Positions 21,489-30,761 are shown, counted from the stretch's first letter. The stretch is 64,000 nt of DNA from an uncultured Paracoccaceae bacterium (GCA_947500825.1 CANMTR010000001.1:62001-126000); one strand, 5' to 3'. The notes: generated from the letters alone by a model not told the origin. A program made the numbers and translations.

Positions 21489-22700
21489 ATGCGCCTGACG
21501 ATCGACCGCCTCGGGCACCTGGGCGACGGGGTCGCCGACGGCCCCGTCTTCGTCGCCGGCGCCCTGCCGGGAGAGGAGGTGGAGGGGGAGCCCCGCGCCG
21601 GCCGGATCGAGGCGCCGGAGATCCTGACCGCTTCGCCCGACCGGGTCGTGCCCGACTGCCCCCATTACGACGCCTGCGGCGGCTGCGCGGTGATGCACGC
21701 CTCCGACCCCTTCGTCGGCCGCTGGAAGACGGATGTGGTCCGCCACGCCCTCGCCGCGCGGGGGCTCAAGGCCCCGATCCGCGGTATCGCCACCTCGCCG
21801 CCCCGCTCCCGGCACCGCGCGGTCCTGTCGGCGCGGCGCACGAAGGGCGGCGCGGTCGTGGGCTTCCACGGGCGCCGCTCCGAGGCCCTGACCGAGATCG
21901 ACGGCTGCCGCGTCCTGGTGCCCGAGATCGAGGCCGCGCTCCCCGTCCTCGCGCGCCTGGCCGAGGCCGCCTGTTCGCGCAAGGGCGAGCTGACATTGGC
22001 GGTGATCCACGGCCCGGCGGGGCTCGACGTGGCGATCACGGGCGGTCGGTCGGAGCGCAAGGTCGTCGATGCCCTCGCCGCCATCGCCGGGGAGGCGGAC
22101 CTCGCGCGCGTGACGCTCGAGGGCGAGCCGGTGATCCAGGCCCGCCCGCCCCGGCAGAGCGTCGCGGGCGTCGAGGTGGTGCCGCCCCCCGGCGCGTTCC
22201 TGCAGGCCACCCGGCAGGGGGAGCAGGCGCTCATCGCCTGTGTCAGCCGCGCGGTGGGCGAGGCGTCCCGGGTGGCCGACCTCTTCGCGGGCTGCGGCAC
22301 CTTCGCCCTGCCGATCTCGCGCCGCGCCGACGTCCACGCGGTGGAGGGCGAGGACGAGATGCTCGCGGCCCTCGACGCCGCATGGCGCGGCGGGCAGGGC
22401 CACCGCCCCGTGACCACCGCCCGGCGCGACCTCTTCCGCGACCCCCTCGCGGCGGCGGAGCTTGCCCGCTTCGAGGCGGTGGTGATCGACCCGCCCCGCG
22501 CCGGGGCCGAAGCGCAGATGCGCGCGATCGCGGCCTCGTCCGTGCCGCGCGTGGCGGCGGTGTCGTGCAACCCCGTCACCTTCGCGCGCGACGCCGCCAT
22601 CCTGTGCAAGGCAGGGTTCGAGCTCGAGTGGATCCGCGTCGTGGACCAGTTCCGCTGGTCGAGCCACGTTGAGCTCGCCGCTGGCCTGCGCCGCCGCTGA
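21489..22700 (+). CDS. Class I SAM-dependent RNA methyltransferase (TrmA/RlmD family)
   Basis: CPHYDACGGC iron-sulfur motif, DLFAGCGTFALP, VIDPPRAG, VSCNPVTFARD. Confidence 0.9.
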   Translation: MRLTIDRLGHLGDGVADGPVFVAGALPGEEVEGEPRAGRIEAPEILTASPDRVVPDCPHYDACGGCAVMHASDPFVGRWKTDVVRHALAARGLKAPIRGIATSPPRSRHRAVLSARRTKGGAVVGFHGRRSEALTEIDGCRVLVPEIEAALPVLARLAEAACSRKGELTLAVIHGPAGLDVAITGGRSERKVVDALAAIAGEADLARVTLEGEPVIQARPPRQSVAGVEVVPPPGAFLQATRQGEQALIACVSRAVGEASRVADLFAGCGTFALPISRRADVHAVEGEDEMLAALDAAWRGGQGHRPVTTARRDLFRDPLAAAELARFEAVVIDPPRAGAEAQMRAIAASSVPRVAAVSCNPVTFARDAAILCKAGFELEWIRVVDQFRWSSHVELAAGLRRR

Positions 22701-22709
22701 TCGCCCGTC

Positions 22710-22723
22710 TCACGATTTCGTGA
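22710..22723. repeat. 14-bp palindrome TCACGATTTCGTGA
   Basis: TCACGA-TT-TCGTGA upstream of the L,D-transpeptidase gene. Confidence 0.6.
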
Positions 22724-22800
22724 AACGACCTCGGCCGGTTTCGCGGCTATGCCCGGAAGGGTAGACGGGAGCAAATCCCGCGAGGCAGTGAGCATATTCC

Positions 22801-23301
22801 ATGACGTTTTTCCGAGCGATCCTCGTCGGAGTCGCGCTGGCCGCGCTGTCGGCCTGCGGCTCCTCCAAGTTCCAGACCTACGACGGCCCCGAGGTCACCC
22901 GCGTGGTCGTCGACAAGAGCGGGCGGCAACTCTACCTCCTCAACGGCAGCGCCATTCTCGAAAGCTACGATATCGGGCTGGGCTTTGCCCCCGAGGGGCA
23001 CAAGGAGATGGAGGGCGACGGCCGCACGCCCGAGGGGCACTACTGGATCGACAAGCGCAACCCCAACAGCCTCTATCACCTCTCGGTGGGCATTTCCTAT
23101 CCAGACCCCCGCGACCGGCAGGCGGCCGAGGTCAGGGGCCGCCCGCCGGGGGGCGACATCTTCATCCACGGGCGCGGCCCGTCCTACCTCAGGGGATCGC
23201 CCCAGGACTGGACGGCGGGCTGCATCGCCGTCACCGACGACGAGATCGAGCGCATCTACGCCATGGTCCGCGACGGCACGCCGATCAGCATCTATCCCTA
23301 G
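22801..23301 (+). CDS. L,D-transpeptidase (YkuD) lipoprotein
   Basis: Lipobox-like LAALSACGSS; YkuD motif IHGRGPSYLRGSPQDWTAGCIAVTD. Confidence 0.88.
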   Translation: MTFFRAILVGVALAALSACGSSKFQTYDGPEVTRVVVDKSGRQLYLLNGSAILESYDIGLGFAPEGHKEMEGDGRTPEGHYWIDKRNPNSLYHLSVGISYPDPRDRQAAEVRGRPPGGDIFIHGRGPSYLRGSPQDWTAGCIAVTDDEIERIYAMVRDGTPISIYP

Positions 23302-23861
23302 CGCTGGGCCGTCGGGGTCACCGCCGGCGCGGCCTGCGCCGCGATCGGGGCGCGGGCGCGCGTACCGGTCACCATGGTCCACCAGATCTTGCCGTTGGGC
23401 TCCTGGTACCACGAGAAGCCCAAGTCGCGCGCCTGCTCGTCGGTGATGACCGCGCGGGTATCGGGCGTCTCCATCCAGGCCGCGAGCGTCTCCAGCTCGG
23501 TCTCGTAGGTCTCCGAGATGTTCTCGCCCAGCAGGCGCCCCGGATACCCGACCCGGCGCACCCGCTCCAGGGGCGACGATCCGTCCGAGCCGAAATGCCA
23601 GGGCCGGTTCTGCACACTCATGTCCCGCGAATGGGTCGCCGCCGCCGCCGTCAGTTCCGAGTCGAGCGCCACCGGCGGCGCGCCGGACGCGTCGCGGATC
23701 GCGTTCACCCCGTCGGCGAAGCGCAACTGGATGCCGTCGGCCATGTCGGGGGTGATGCGGTATTCCGACGGCCCGGCCGCATTCGGCCCCTGTGCGGGCG
23801 GGGGCCCGTAGGCACAGGCCGACAGCGCGAGGAGGGCGGCAAGGACGAGCGGACGCGGCAT
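23298..23861 (-). CDS. CAP/SCP-domain lipoprotein
   Basis: Lipobox LALSACAYG; HSRDMSVQNRPWHFGSDGSSPLERVRRVGYPGRLLGENI typical of CAP superfamily. Confidence 0.85.
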   Translation of the reverse strand: MPRPLVLAALLALSACAYGPPPAQGPNAAGPSEYRITPDMADGIQLRFADGVNAIRDASGAPPVALDSELTAAAATHSRDMSVQNRPWHFGSDGSSPLERVRRVGYPGRLLGENISETYETELETLAAWMETPDTRAVITDEQARDLGFSWYQEPNGKIWWTMVTGTRARAPIAAQAAPAVTPTAQR

Positions 23862-24014
23862 GGGGGCGGTCTCCTGCAAGGCGCGGTTCCCTTGCCCTAG
23901 CCGGTCGTCCCTCGGCGATCAATCGAGCGCCCCCGCCTGACGCCCGCGTGACTTGCCCGCCCGACCGCCCCGGCGTAACCTTCGCGCAAAAAAGCATGAC
24001 CCGGAGGCAGTGCC

Positions 24015-24608
24015 ATGACCACTCATTCCGCGACCCGTCTCTCCCGGCGCCTGTTCCTCGCGGCCGGCTCGGTGACGCTGGCCGCGCCCGCGCTCGCGCA
24101 GCAGGCCGGCACGACGGAGATGCGCGATCCGCTCTCGACATACACCAGCCGCAACGCATCGAGCTTCCGCACCCGCGACTGGCGCCCGCATTTCGCCACG
24201 CTGGGCGACGGCGCGATCCTGTGCGATATCGATTCCCGCGCGCTCCATTACTGGAGCGGCGACGAGAGCGTCTACAAGCTCTACCCCACCTCCGTGCCCC
24301 AGACCGACGATCTGACCCGCCGCGGCGAGACGGAGGTGATTCGCAAGGTGGAGGGGCCGAGCTGGGCCCCCACGCCCGAGATGAAGGAGCGCAACCCCGC
24401 CTGGCCCGACTTCATCGGCCCCGGCCCGGACAATCCGCTGGGGACCCACGCACTGTATCTGAGCTGGCAGTACTACCGGATCCACGGCACGCAGGACACG
24501 CGCAAGATCGGGCGACGCTCCTCCAACGGCTGCATCGGCCTCTACAACGAGCATATCGCGGAGCTTTTCTCCCTCGCCACCGTAGGCACGCAGGTGTTGC
24601 TTATTTGA
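24015..24608 (+). CDS. L,D-transpeptidase with twin-arginine-like signal peptide
   Basis: LSRRLFLAAGSVTLAAPALAQ signal; YkuD motif IHGTQDTRKIGRRSSNGCIGL. Confidence 0.88.
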   Translation: MTTHSATRLSRRLFLAAGSVTLAAPALAQQAGTTEMRDPLSTYTSRNASSFRTRDWRPHFATLGDGAILCDIDSRALHYWSGDESVYKLYPTSVPQTDDLTRRGETEVIRKVEGPSWAPTPEMKERNPAWPDFIGPGPDNPLGTHALYLSWQYYRIHGTQDTRKIGRRSSNGCIGLYNEHIAELFSLATVGTQVLLI

Positions 24609-24649
24609 CGACACCGGCGGGGGGGAGGTCCTCGCCCCGCGAGCGGGCT

Positions 24650-24679
24650 TTGCCAGCTATGCGCGAAGTCGCGTATAGC
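24650..24679 (+). promoter_or_regulatory. Promoter with overlapping palindromic operator candidate
   Basis: TTGCCA (24650-24655), 18-nt spacer, TATAGC (24674-24679); inverted repeat GCTATGCGCG-AAGT-CGCGTATAGC at 24656-24679. Confidence 0.6.
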
Positions 24680-24756
24680 ACGGGAAGAGGTACAGTCTTT
24701 GGGTGCCTGCTGCCGCCTCATCGATACGAAGGCACCAGGCCAAACTGGAGAGAAAC

Positions 24757-24948
24757 ATGAAGAAGATCGCTCTTGCCGCCGCTCTGTCCGTCGCGTCCAC
24801 CGGCGCCTTCGCCGGCGGCATGGTCGCCGAGCCCGCGCCGGTCATGGAACCCGCCGTGGTCGTCGAGGAATCCTCGGGCTCCTCGGGCGGCTTCGTGATC
24901 CCGCTGCTGCTGCTGGCCGTCGTGGCCGCCGTCGCCGCGACCGACTGA
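24757..24948 (+). CDS. 63-aa small membrane/secreted peptide of unknown function
   Basis: MKKIALAAALSVASTGAFAGG signal peptide, Ser/Gly linker, C-terminal hydrophobic helix; upstream ggagag; strong terminator downstream. Confidence 0.8.
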   Translation: MKKIALAAALSVASTGAFAGGMVAEPAPVMEPAVVVEESSGSSGGFVIPLLLLAVVAAVAATD

Positions 24949-24968
24949 TCGGATTTCACTCCGGTTTG

Positions 24969-24999
24969 ACGGGCGGCCGGGTCTCCGGCCGCCCGTTTT
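24969..24999 (+). terminator. Intrinsic terminator of the small peptide gene
   Basis: ACGGGCGGCCGG-GTCT-CCGGCCGCCCGT followed by TTTC. Confidence 0.9.
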
Positions 25000-25021
25000 C
25001 GTTGGGGCCCGCTTTCGACCC

Positions 25022-26110
25022 TCAGAGCCAGCCCGCGAGGTTTTCCACGATCGTCTCCTCCAGCGCCGCGATGTGGGCGTCGTCATCGTTCAGGCACGGG
25101 ATGTAGGTGAAGCTCTGGCCGCCCGCATGCTCGAAGCTCTCGCGGATCTCCTCGTTGATCTCCTCGAGCGTCTCGATGCAATCGGCCGAGAAGGCCGGCG
25201 CGCAGACCGCGATCCGCTTCACGCCGCGCTCCGCGAGGCGCGCGACCTCCTCCACGGTGTAGGGCTTGAGCCATTCCTCCGGCCCGAAGCGGGACTGGAA
25301 CGTGGTGGTGATCCGGTCGTCCGGCCAGCCCAGCCGCTCCTTCAGCAGGCGCGTCGTCTTCTGGCACTGGCAGTGATACGGATCGCCCTCCATCAGGTAC
25401 CTCTGCGGCACCCCGTGATAGGAGCAGACCAGCATGTCGGGCGGCGTCTCCGCCGCCCCCCAGGTCCGCTCCACCGACGCGGCAAGCGCGTCGATATAGG
25501 ACGGGCGGTCGAAATAGGGCGGCACCGTGCGCGAAGCGGGCTGCCACTTCTCCTTCATCAGCGCGCGGAAGAACTGGTCGTTGGCGGTGGCCACCGTCGC
25601 GCCCGCGTATTGCGGGTAAAGCGGGAAGAACAGGATCTTCTGGCAGCCCTCCTGCACCATCCGGCGCACCCGCGACACGGTGGACGGGTTGCCGTAGCGC
25701 ATGCAGTAATCGACCATCACGTCCCCGCCGAAGCGCGCCTCCAGCGCCGCCGACAGCTTCTCCGTCTGGGACTTGGTGATCGTCATCAGCGGGCTCTCCC
25801 CCGCCTCCTCGTTCCAGATCGACTTGTAGGCCGCGCCGGACGAGAACGGGCGCTTGGTCAGGATCACCCCCTGGAGAAGCGGCTGCCAGACCACCGGAGA
25901 GTAGTCGATCACCCGCTTGTCCGACAGGAATTCGTTGAGGTAGCGCCGCATCGACCAGTAATCGTAGCCGTCGGGCGTGCCCAGGTTGGCCACCAAGACG
26001 CCCACCTTCTCCCGCGGGACCTTCGGATGCTCGGCGGGCGCATGGCCGGGACGGGCGGCGTCCCGCGCCGTGAAGAGCGGGGCTTCCTTGTCGGATTTGC
26101 CGTCGAGCAT
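25022..26110 (-). CDS. hemH: Ferrochelatase
   Basis: VGVLVANLGTPDGYDYWSMRRYLNEFLSDKRVID; SYHGVPQRY; APAFSADCIETLEEI. Confidence 0.96.
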   Translation of the reverse strand: MLDGKSDKEAPLFTARDAARPGHAPAEHPKVPREKVGVLVANLGTPDGYDYWSMRRYLNEFLSDKRVIDYSPVVWQPLLQGVILTKRPFSSGAAYKSIWNEEAGESPLMTITKSQTEKLSAALEARFGGDVMVDYCMRYGNPSTVSRVRRMVQEGCQKILFFPLYPQYAGATVATANDQFFRALMKEKWQPASRTVPPYFDRPSYIDALAASVERTWGAAETPPDMLVCSYHGVPQRYLMEGDPYHCQCQKTTRLLKERLGWPDDRITTTFQSRFGPEEWLKPYTVEEVARLAERGVKRIAVCAPAFSADCIETLEEINEEIRESFEHAGGQSFTYIPCLNDDDAHIAALEETIVENLAGWL

Positions 26111-26172
26111 GATTGTCGTGATCCTGTCTGCGTCGCCAAGTCGGTGGTCAGATACAGCTTTGCCGGTCCCCG

Positions 26173-27033
26173 TCAATCGCCGCCTCCGGACGGTCCATCG
26201 AGCGAATTGTCGCGCAGGGGCCGTTCGGTCGCGCCCAGCGCGTCGGCCAGGCGGCTGCTGGCCGATCCGGGGCGAAGCGGCTGGGGCTGGTCGTCGGCCG
26301 GCGCCCATCCCGACAGGTGCACCAGGTCCAGCGTCGCGCGGATGCGGTCGGGATCGTCGGCGGCCGGATAGGCCTCGGCGTAGATCCGGGCGGCCTGCTC
26401 GAAGAGGGCGCGCGGCGGGATGCGCCGGTCGCGCGCGGCCAGCGCGCTGGCCTCGCCCATGGCGCGCAGCTCGTGCATCAGCGCCAGCGCGTCGGCGTAG
26501 GTCACGATGCTGCGGTCCACGTCCGCCACCGGCAGCGCGAGCCCCGCGCGCTGCAGGAGCGCGCCCGCGTCGCGGATCTCGGGCAAGGGGGCCACGCGCG
26601 GCGACAGGCCGCCCGTCACCGCCGTCTCCGCCTCGGCGAGAGCGGCGCGCAGCTCGGTCAGGGTCCGCCCGCCCGGGAACACCGCCAGCATCAGCCCGTC
26701 GGGCACCAGCGCCCGGCGGCACTGCACGATCTGGCCCACCGGATCGTCGGCCCACTGCAGCGCCATGGCGTGGATCACGAGGTCGTGGCGCCCCGGCTCC
26801 AGGTCGAGCACTTCCGCGTCGTCCACGATCCGCGCCTCGGGAAAGCGCGCGCGCCAGGGCCCGGGGACGCCGGTAACCACGGCGATCTGGGTAAACGCGC
26901 GCTTAACCATTCCCAGCCTATCCTCGATCTGGTCCGCGGCCAGCTCGTGGGGGAACAGGGCGTCGGGCACGGCCCGGGCGCGATGGCGCGCCAGCGCGGC
27001 GCGGTCGGTCAATCTCGGCGGTGTCGTCGTCAT
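26173..27033 (-). CDS. BioC/NDUFAF5-like methyltransferase-fold protein
   Basis: VIHAMALQWADDPVGQIVQCRRALVPDGLMLAVFPGGRTLTELR; canonical GxGxG motif I not evident. Confidence 0.75.
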   Translation of the reverse strand: MTTTPPRLTDRAALARHRARAVPDALFPHELAADQIEDRLGMVKRAFTQIAVVTGVPGPWRARFPEARIVDDAEVLDLEPGRHDLVIHAMALQWADDPVGQIVQCRRALVPDGLMLAVFPGGRTLTELRAALAEAETAVTGGLSPRVAPLPEIRDAGALLQRAGLALPVADVDRSIVTYADALALMHELRAMGEASALAARDRRIPPRALFEQAARIYAEAYPAADDPDRIRATLDLVHLSGWAPADDQPQPLRPGSASSRLADALGATERPLRDNSLDGPSGGGD

Positions 27034-27054
27034 GGTGAGGGAGGTATTGTCGCC

Positions 27055-27777
27055 ATGGGCGTGTTGCAATCGATGCTCGACGCCATCTACCCGCCGAGCT
27101 GCGCCATGTGCGACGCCGAGACAACGACCACCGGCCAGCTCTGCGCCGAATGCTGGCAGGGCACCCGCTTCCTGCGCGGCCATGTCTGCGACCGCTGCGG
27201 CGCGCCGCTGTCGGGCGAGGTGGAGCCGGGCGATTCCTGCGATGCCTGCCTGGCCACGCTCCGCCCCTGGAGCCGGGGCCGCGCCGCGCTGGCCTACGAG
27301 GGCCGCGCGCGCACCTTCGTCCTGCGCCTCAAGCATGGCGACCGGCTCGACCTCGTGCCCCCGGCGGCGGCCTGGATGGCCCGTGCCGGCGCCGCGATCT
27401 GGCCCGAGACGCCGCTCCTGGTGCCGATTCCCGTCCACTGGGCCCGCCGGGTCCGGCGCCGCTACAACCAGGCCGCGCACCTGGCGCGCGGCCTGTCGCG
27501 GATCACCGGCGACGACGTGGCGACCCAGGCGCTCGTGCGCACCCGCCACACCGCGCGCCTCGTGCGCCGGGGCCGGGCCGACCGCTTCGCCGACCTGGCC
27601 GGTGCCATCGCTCCCCATCCCCGCCACGGCGCGGCGATGGCGGGGCGCAACGTGCTCCTGATCGACGACGTGCTGACCTCCGGCGCCACGCTCGACGCCG
27701 CGGCGGTCGCCGCCCGTGCGGCGGGCGCGGCCGACGTGCGCGTCCTCGCACTGGCGCGCACGCTCCGGGATTCCTAG
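27055..27777 (+). CDS. ComF family phosphoribosyltransferase-like protein
   Basis: CxxC pairs (PPSCAMCD, CDRCGAPL, CDACL); VLLIDDVLTSGATLDAAA PRPP-binding motif. Confidence 0.92.
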   Translation: MGVLQSMLDAIYPPSCAMCDAETTTTGQLCAECWQGTRFLRGHVCDRCGAPLSGEVEPGDSCDACLATLRPWSRGRAALAYEGRARTFVLRLKHGDRLDLVPPAAAWMARAGAAIWPETPLLVPIPVHWARRVRRRYNQAAHLARGLSRITGDDVATQALVRTRHTARLVRRGRADRFADLAGAIAPHPRHGAAMAGRNVLLIDDVLTSGATLDAAAVAARAAGAADVRVLALARTLRDS

Positions 27778-27810
27778 ATCAGGTCGGTACTTCCAGGAAA
27801 GGACGCCGCC

Positions 27811-28065
27811 ATGGCCCGGGTCGAGATCTATACCACGCCGCTCTGCGGGTTCTGCCACGCCGCCAAGCGCCTGCTCGCCTCCAAGGACGCGAGCTATTCC
27901 GAGACCGACGTCTCGCGCGACCTTGCCTTGCGCGACGCGATGACCGAGCGCGCGGGCGGCAGCCACACGGTGCCCCAGATCTTCATCGACGACGCCCATG
28001 TGGGCGGCTTCGACGAACTAGCGGCGCTGGAGCGGGCGGGCCGGCTCGACGCGATGCTGGCGTGA
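27811..28065 (+). CDS. grxC: Glutaredoxin 3
   Basis: MARVEIYTTPLCGFCHAAKRLL; TVPQIFIDDAHVGGFDEL. Confidence 0.94.
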   Translation: MARVEIYTTPLCGFCHAAKRLLASKDASYSETDVSRDLALRDAMTERAGGSHTVPQIFIDDAHVGGFDELAALERAGRLDAMLA

Positions 28066-28892
28066 GGGTCGCCCTCGTCCAGCTCACCTCCGGCGACGAC
28101 CCCGAGGCCAACCTCGCCGCCACGCTCGCCCGCGTAGCCGAGGCGGCGGGGCAGGGGGCCGAGCTGATCGCCACGCCGGAGGTCACCAATTGCGTCTCCG
28201 CCAGCCGCACCCGGCAGCGGGAGGTCCTGTCGCGGGAGCAGGACGATCCCACCCTCACCGCCCTGCGCGATGCGGCGGCGCGCCACGGCACCTGGCTCCT
28301 CGCGGGGTCCCTGGCGCTGAAGACGGACGACGCGGACGGCCGCTTCGCCAACCGCTCGATCCTGATCGACCCGTCGGGCGGCATCGCGGCGCGCTACGAC
28401 AAGATCCACATGTTCGACGTCGCCGTGTCGGAGGCGGAGACCTACCGCGAATCCGCCGGCTACCGCCCGGGCACCCGCGCGGTCCTGGCCGATCTCGGCC
28501 CCGTCCGCATGGGGCTGACCGTGTGCTACGATATCCGCTTTCCCGTCCTCTACCGTCGCCTCGCGCGGGCCGGCGCGGGCATCCTGACGGTGCCGTCCGC
28601 ATTCTCCCCCGTCACCGGGGCCGCCCATTGGGAGCCGCTCCTGCGCGCCCGCGCCATCGAGACGGGGTGCTTCGTCCTGGCCCCCGCCCAGACGGGGCAC
28701 CATGCCGCCACCCGCGGCCGCGCGCGGCAGACCCACGGGCATTCCCTCGCGGTAAGCCCGTGGGGAGAGGTGCTGGTGGACATGGGGGACGCGCCGGGCG
28801 TGGCGGTCCTCGACCTTGATCTCGCCCAAGTCGCGGCGGCGCGGGAACGCGTGCCCAGCCTCGCCCACGGGCGTCCCTTCGACGGCCCCTAG
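28062..28892 (+). CDS. Carbon-nitrogen hydrolase (nitrilase superfamily)
   Basis: Glu (ATPEVTN), Lys (RYDKIHMFDV), Cys (GLTVCYDIRFP); GTG start overlaps grxC stop. Confidence 0.92.
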   Translation: MRVALVQLTSGDDPEANLAATLARVAEAAGQGAELIATPEVTNCVSASRTRQREVLSREQDDPTLTALRDAAARHGTWLLAGSLALKTDDADGRFANRSILIDPSGGIAARYDKIHMFDVAVSEAETYRESAGYRPGTRAVLADLGPVRMGLTVCYDIRFPVLYRRLARAGAGILTVPSAFSPVTGAAHWEPLLRARAIETGCFVLAPAQTGHHAATRGRARQTHGHSLAVSPWGEVLVDMGDAPGVAVLDLDLAQVAAARERVPSLAHGRPFDGP

Positions 28893-29638
28893 GCGAGGGG
28901 CGCCGTCGCGGCGGCGATGTAGTTCACCGACAGGTCGCGCTCCGACAGCCGCCAGTCCCACCGCGCGGGGTCGAGCACCATGCCGGTCCGGTCCACGCAG
29001 GTGAGCCCCGCCGCGCCCATCGCCGTTGCCATCTCGTCGGGCGTGACGAAGCGGTTCCAGTCGTGGGTGCCGCGCGGCAGCCAGCCCAGCACCCATTCGG
29101 CCCCCACGATGGCCAGCGCGAAGCTCTTGGCCGTGCGGTTCAGCGTCGACAGGATCACCATGCCCCCCGGCACGGTCAGCGCGCGGGCCGAGGCCACGAA
29201 GCTTTCGGGGTCGGAAACGTGCTCGATCACCTCCAGCGCCAGCACCGCGTCGAACCGCTCGCCCGCCGCGACCAGGGACTCGGCCGTGGCGGTCCGGTAA
29301 TCGATCTCCAGCCCCTGCTCGGCGGCATGGGCGCGTGCCACGGGGATGGTGTCGGCGGCCGCGTCGATGCCGGTGACCTCGGCCCCGAGCCGCGCCAGCG
29401 GCTCCGAGACCAGCCCGCCGCCGCAACCGATGTCGAGCACCTTGAGCCCCTCGAGCGGCCGGCGGGCCTTGGGGTCGCGGTCGAACTGCGCGGCCAGGTG
29501 GCGGGCCACGTATCCCATCCGGCAGGGCGTCATCCGGTGCAGGGGGCGGAACTTGCCGTCGGGGTCCCACCATTCCCGTGCGATGGCCGAGAACTTGTCG
29601 ATCTCGCCGCGGTCGATGCTGGACCCGGTGCCGGACAT
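28889..29638 (-). CDS. ubiG: Ubiquinone biosynthesis O-methyltransferase
   Basis: EIDKFSAIAREWWDPDGKFRPLHRMTPCRMGY; VLDIGCGGGLVSEPLARLGA. Confidence 0.95.
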   Translation of the reverse strand: MSGTGSSIDRGEIDKFSAIAREWWDPDGKFRPLHRMTPCRMGYVARHLAAQFDRDPKARRPLEGLKVLDIGCGGGLVSEPLARLGAEVTGIDAAADTIPVARAHAAEQGLEIDYRTATAESLVAAGERFDAVLALEVIEHVSDPESFVASARALTVPGGMVILSTLNRTAKSFALAIVGAEWVLGWLPRGTHDWNRFVTPDEMATAMGAAGLTCVDRTGMVLDPARWDWRLSERDLSVNYIAAATAPLA

Positions 29639-29717
29639 GGGTGCGCCCCTTCTTTTCGCCAATTTTCTGACCGCCCCGCACTCCACGGCAGGCCCGGAAA
29701 ACCTATGTAGCCCACCC

Positions 29718-30701
29718 ATGGATCAGATTGCAGGGCAAAAGAGCGCAGCGTCGTATCTCTATCCGCGGATCGACCCGTTCGATCAGAGGATGCTGTCGGT
29801 GGGCGACGGCCATTCGGTGTACGTGGAGCAGTGCGGCAACCCCGACGGCATCCCGGTCGTGGTCTTCCACGGCGGACCGGGCGGGGGCTGTTCGCCCTCG
29901 ATGCGCCGCTACTTCGACCCGTCGCGCTTCCGCATCGTGCTGTTCGACCAGCGCGGCTGCGGCCGCTCGCGGCCCCATGCCAGCGTGCGCGACAACACCA
30001 CGTGGCACCTGATCGCCGACACCGAGCTGATCCGCAAAACCCTCGGGATCGAGCGCTGGATCGTCTTCGGCGGCTCCTGGGGTGCCACGCTCGCCCTCCT
30101 CTACGCCGAGGCGCATCCCGACAGGGTCCGCCACGCGGTCCTGCGCGGCGTCTTCCTGATGACCCGCTCCGAGCTCGACTGGTTCTACGCCGGCGGCGCG
30201 GGCCGGTTTTGGCCCGACATGTGGCGCCGCTTCTCCGGGCTCGTGCCCGAGGAGGAGCGCGGCGACCTGATCGCCGCCTACAACCGGCGCCTCTTCTGCG
30301 GCGACATGCCGACGGAGACGCGCTTCGCCCGCGCCTGGGCGGGGTGGGAGAACACCCTGGCCAGCATCGACAACGAGGGCCCCTCGGGCGAAAGCCCGGC
30401 CGACTACGCCCGCGCCTTCGCCCGGCTGGAGAATCACTACTTCACCAACCGCGGCTTCCTCGACGCCGACGACCAGATCCTCGACGAGGTCCACCGCATC
30501 GCCAAGGTTCCGGGCACCATCGTCCAGGGCCGGTACGACATGATCTGCCCGCCGGTCTCGGCCGACCGGCTGCACCGGGCCTGGCCGGCCTCGCGGCTGA
30601 TCCTGGTGCCCCGCGCGGGGCATGCCCTGTCCGAGCCCGGCATCAGCGCGGCCCTGGTGCGCGAGATGGACACGATCGCGCGACAGGCCCGGCCCCGCTG
30701 A
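29718..30701 (+). CDS. pip: Prolyl aminopeptidase
   Basis: FHGGPGGGCSPSMRRYFDPSRFRIVLFDQRGCGRSRPHA; GGSWGATLALLYAEAHP. Confidence 0.95.
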   Translation: MDQIAGQKSAASYLYPRIDPFDQRMLSVGDGHSVYVEQCGNPDGIPVVVFHGGPGGGCSPSMRRYFDPSRFRIVLFDQRGCGRSRPHASVRDNTTWHLIADTELIRKTLGIERWIVFGGSWGATLALLYAEAHPDRVRHAVLRGVFLMTRSELDWFYAGGAGRFWPDMWRRFSGLVPEEERGDLIAAYNRRLFCGDMPTETRFARAWAGWENTLASIDNEGPSGESPADYARAFARLENHYFTNRGFLDADDQILDEVHRIAKVPGTIVQGRYDMICPPVSADRLHRAWPASRLILVPRAGHALSEPGISAALVREMDTIARQARPR

Positions 30702-30761
30702 GAGGGGGCCGGGCCGCGCGGGGCTTGCATTTCCCCGCCGCGAGGCGTAATTGCCCCTCAA

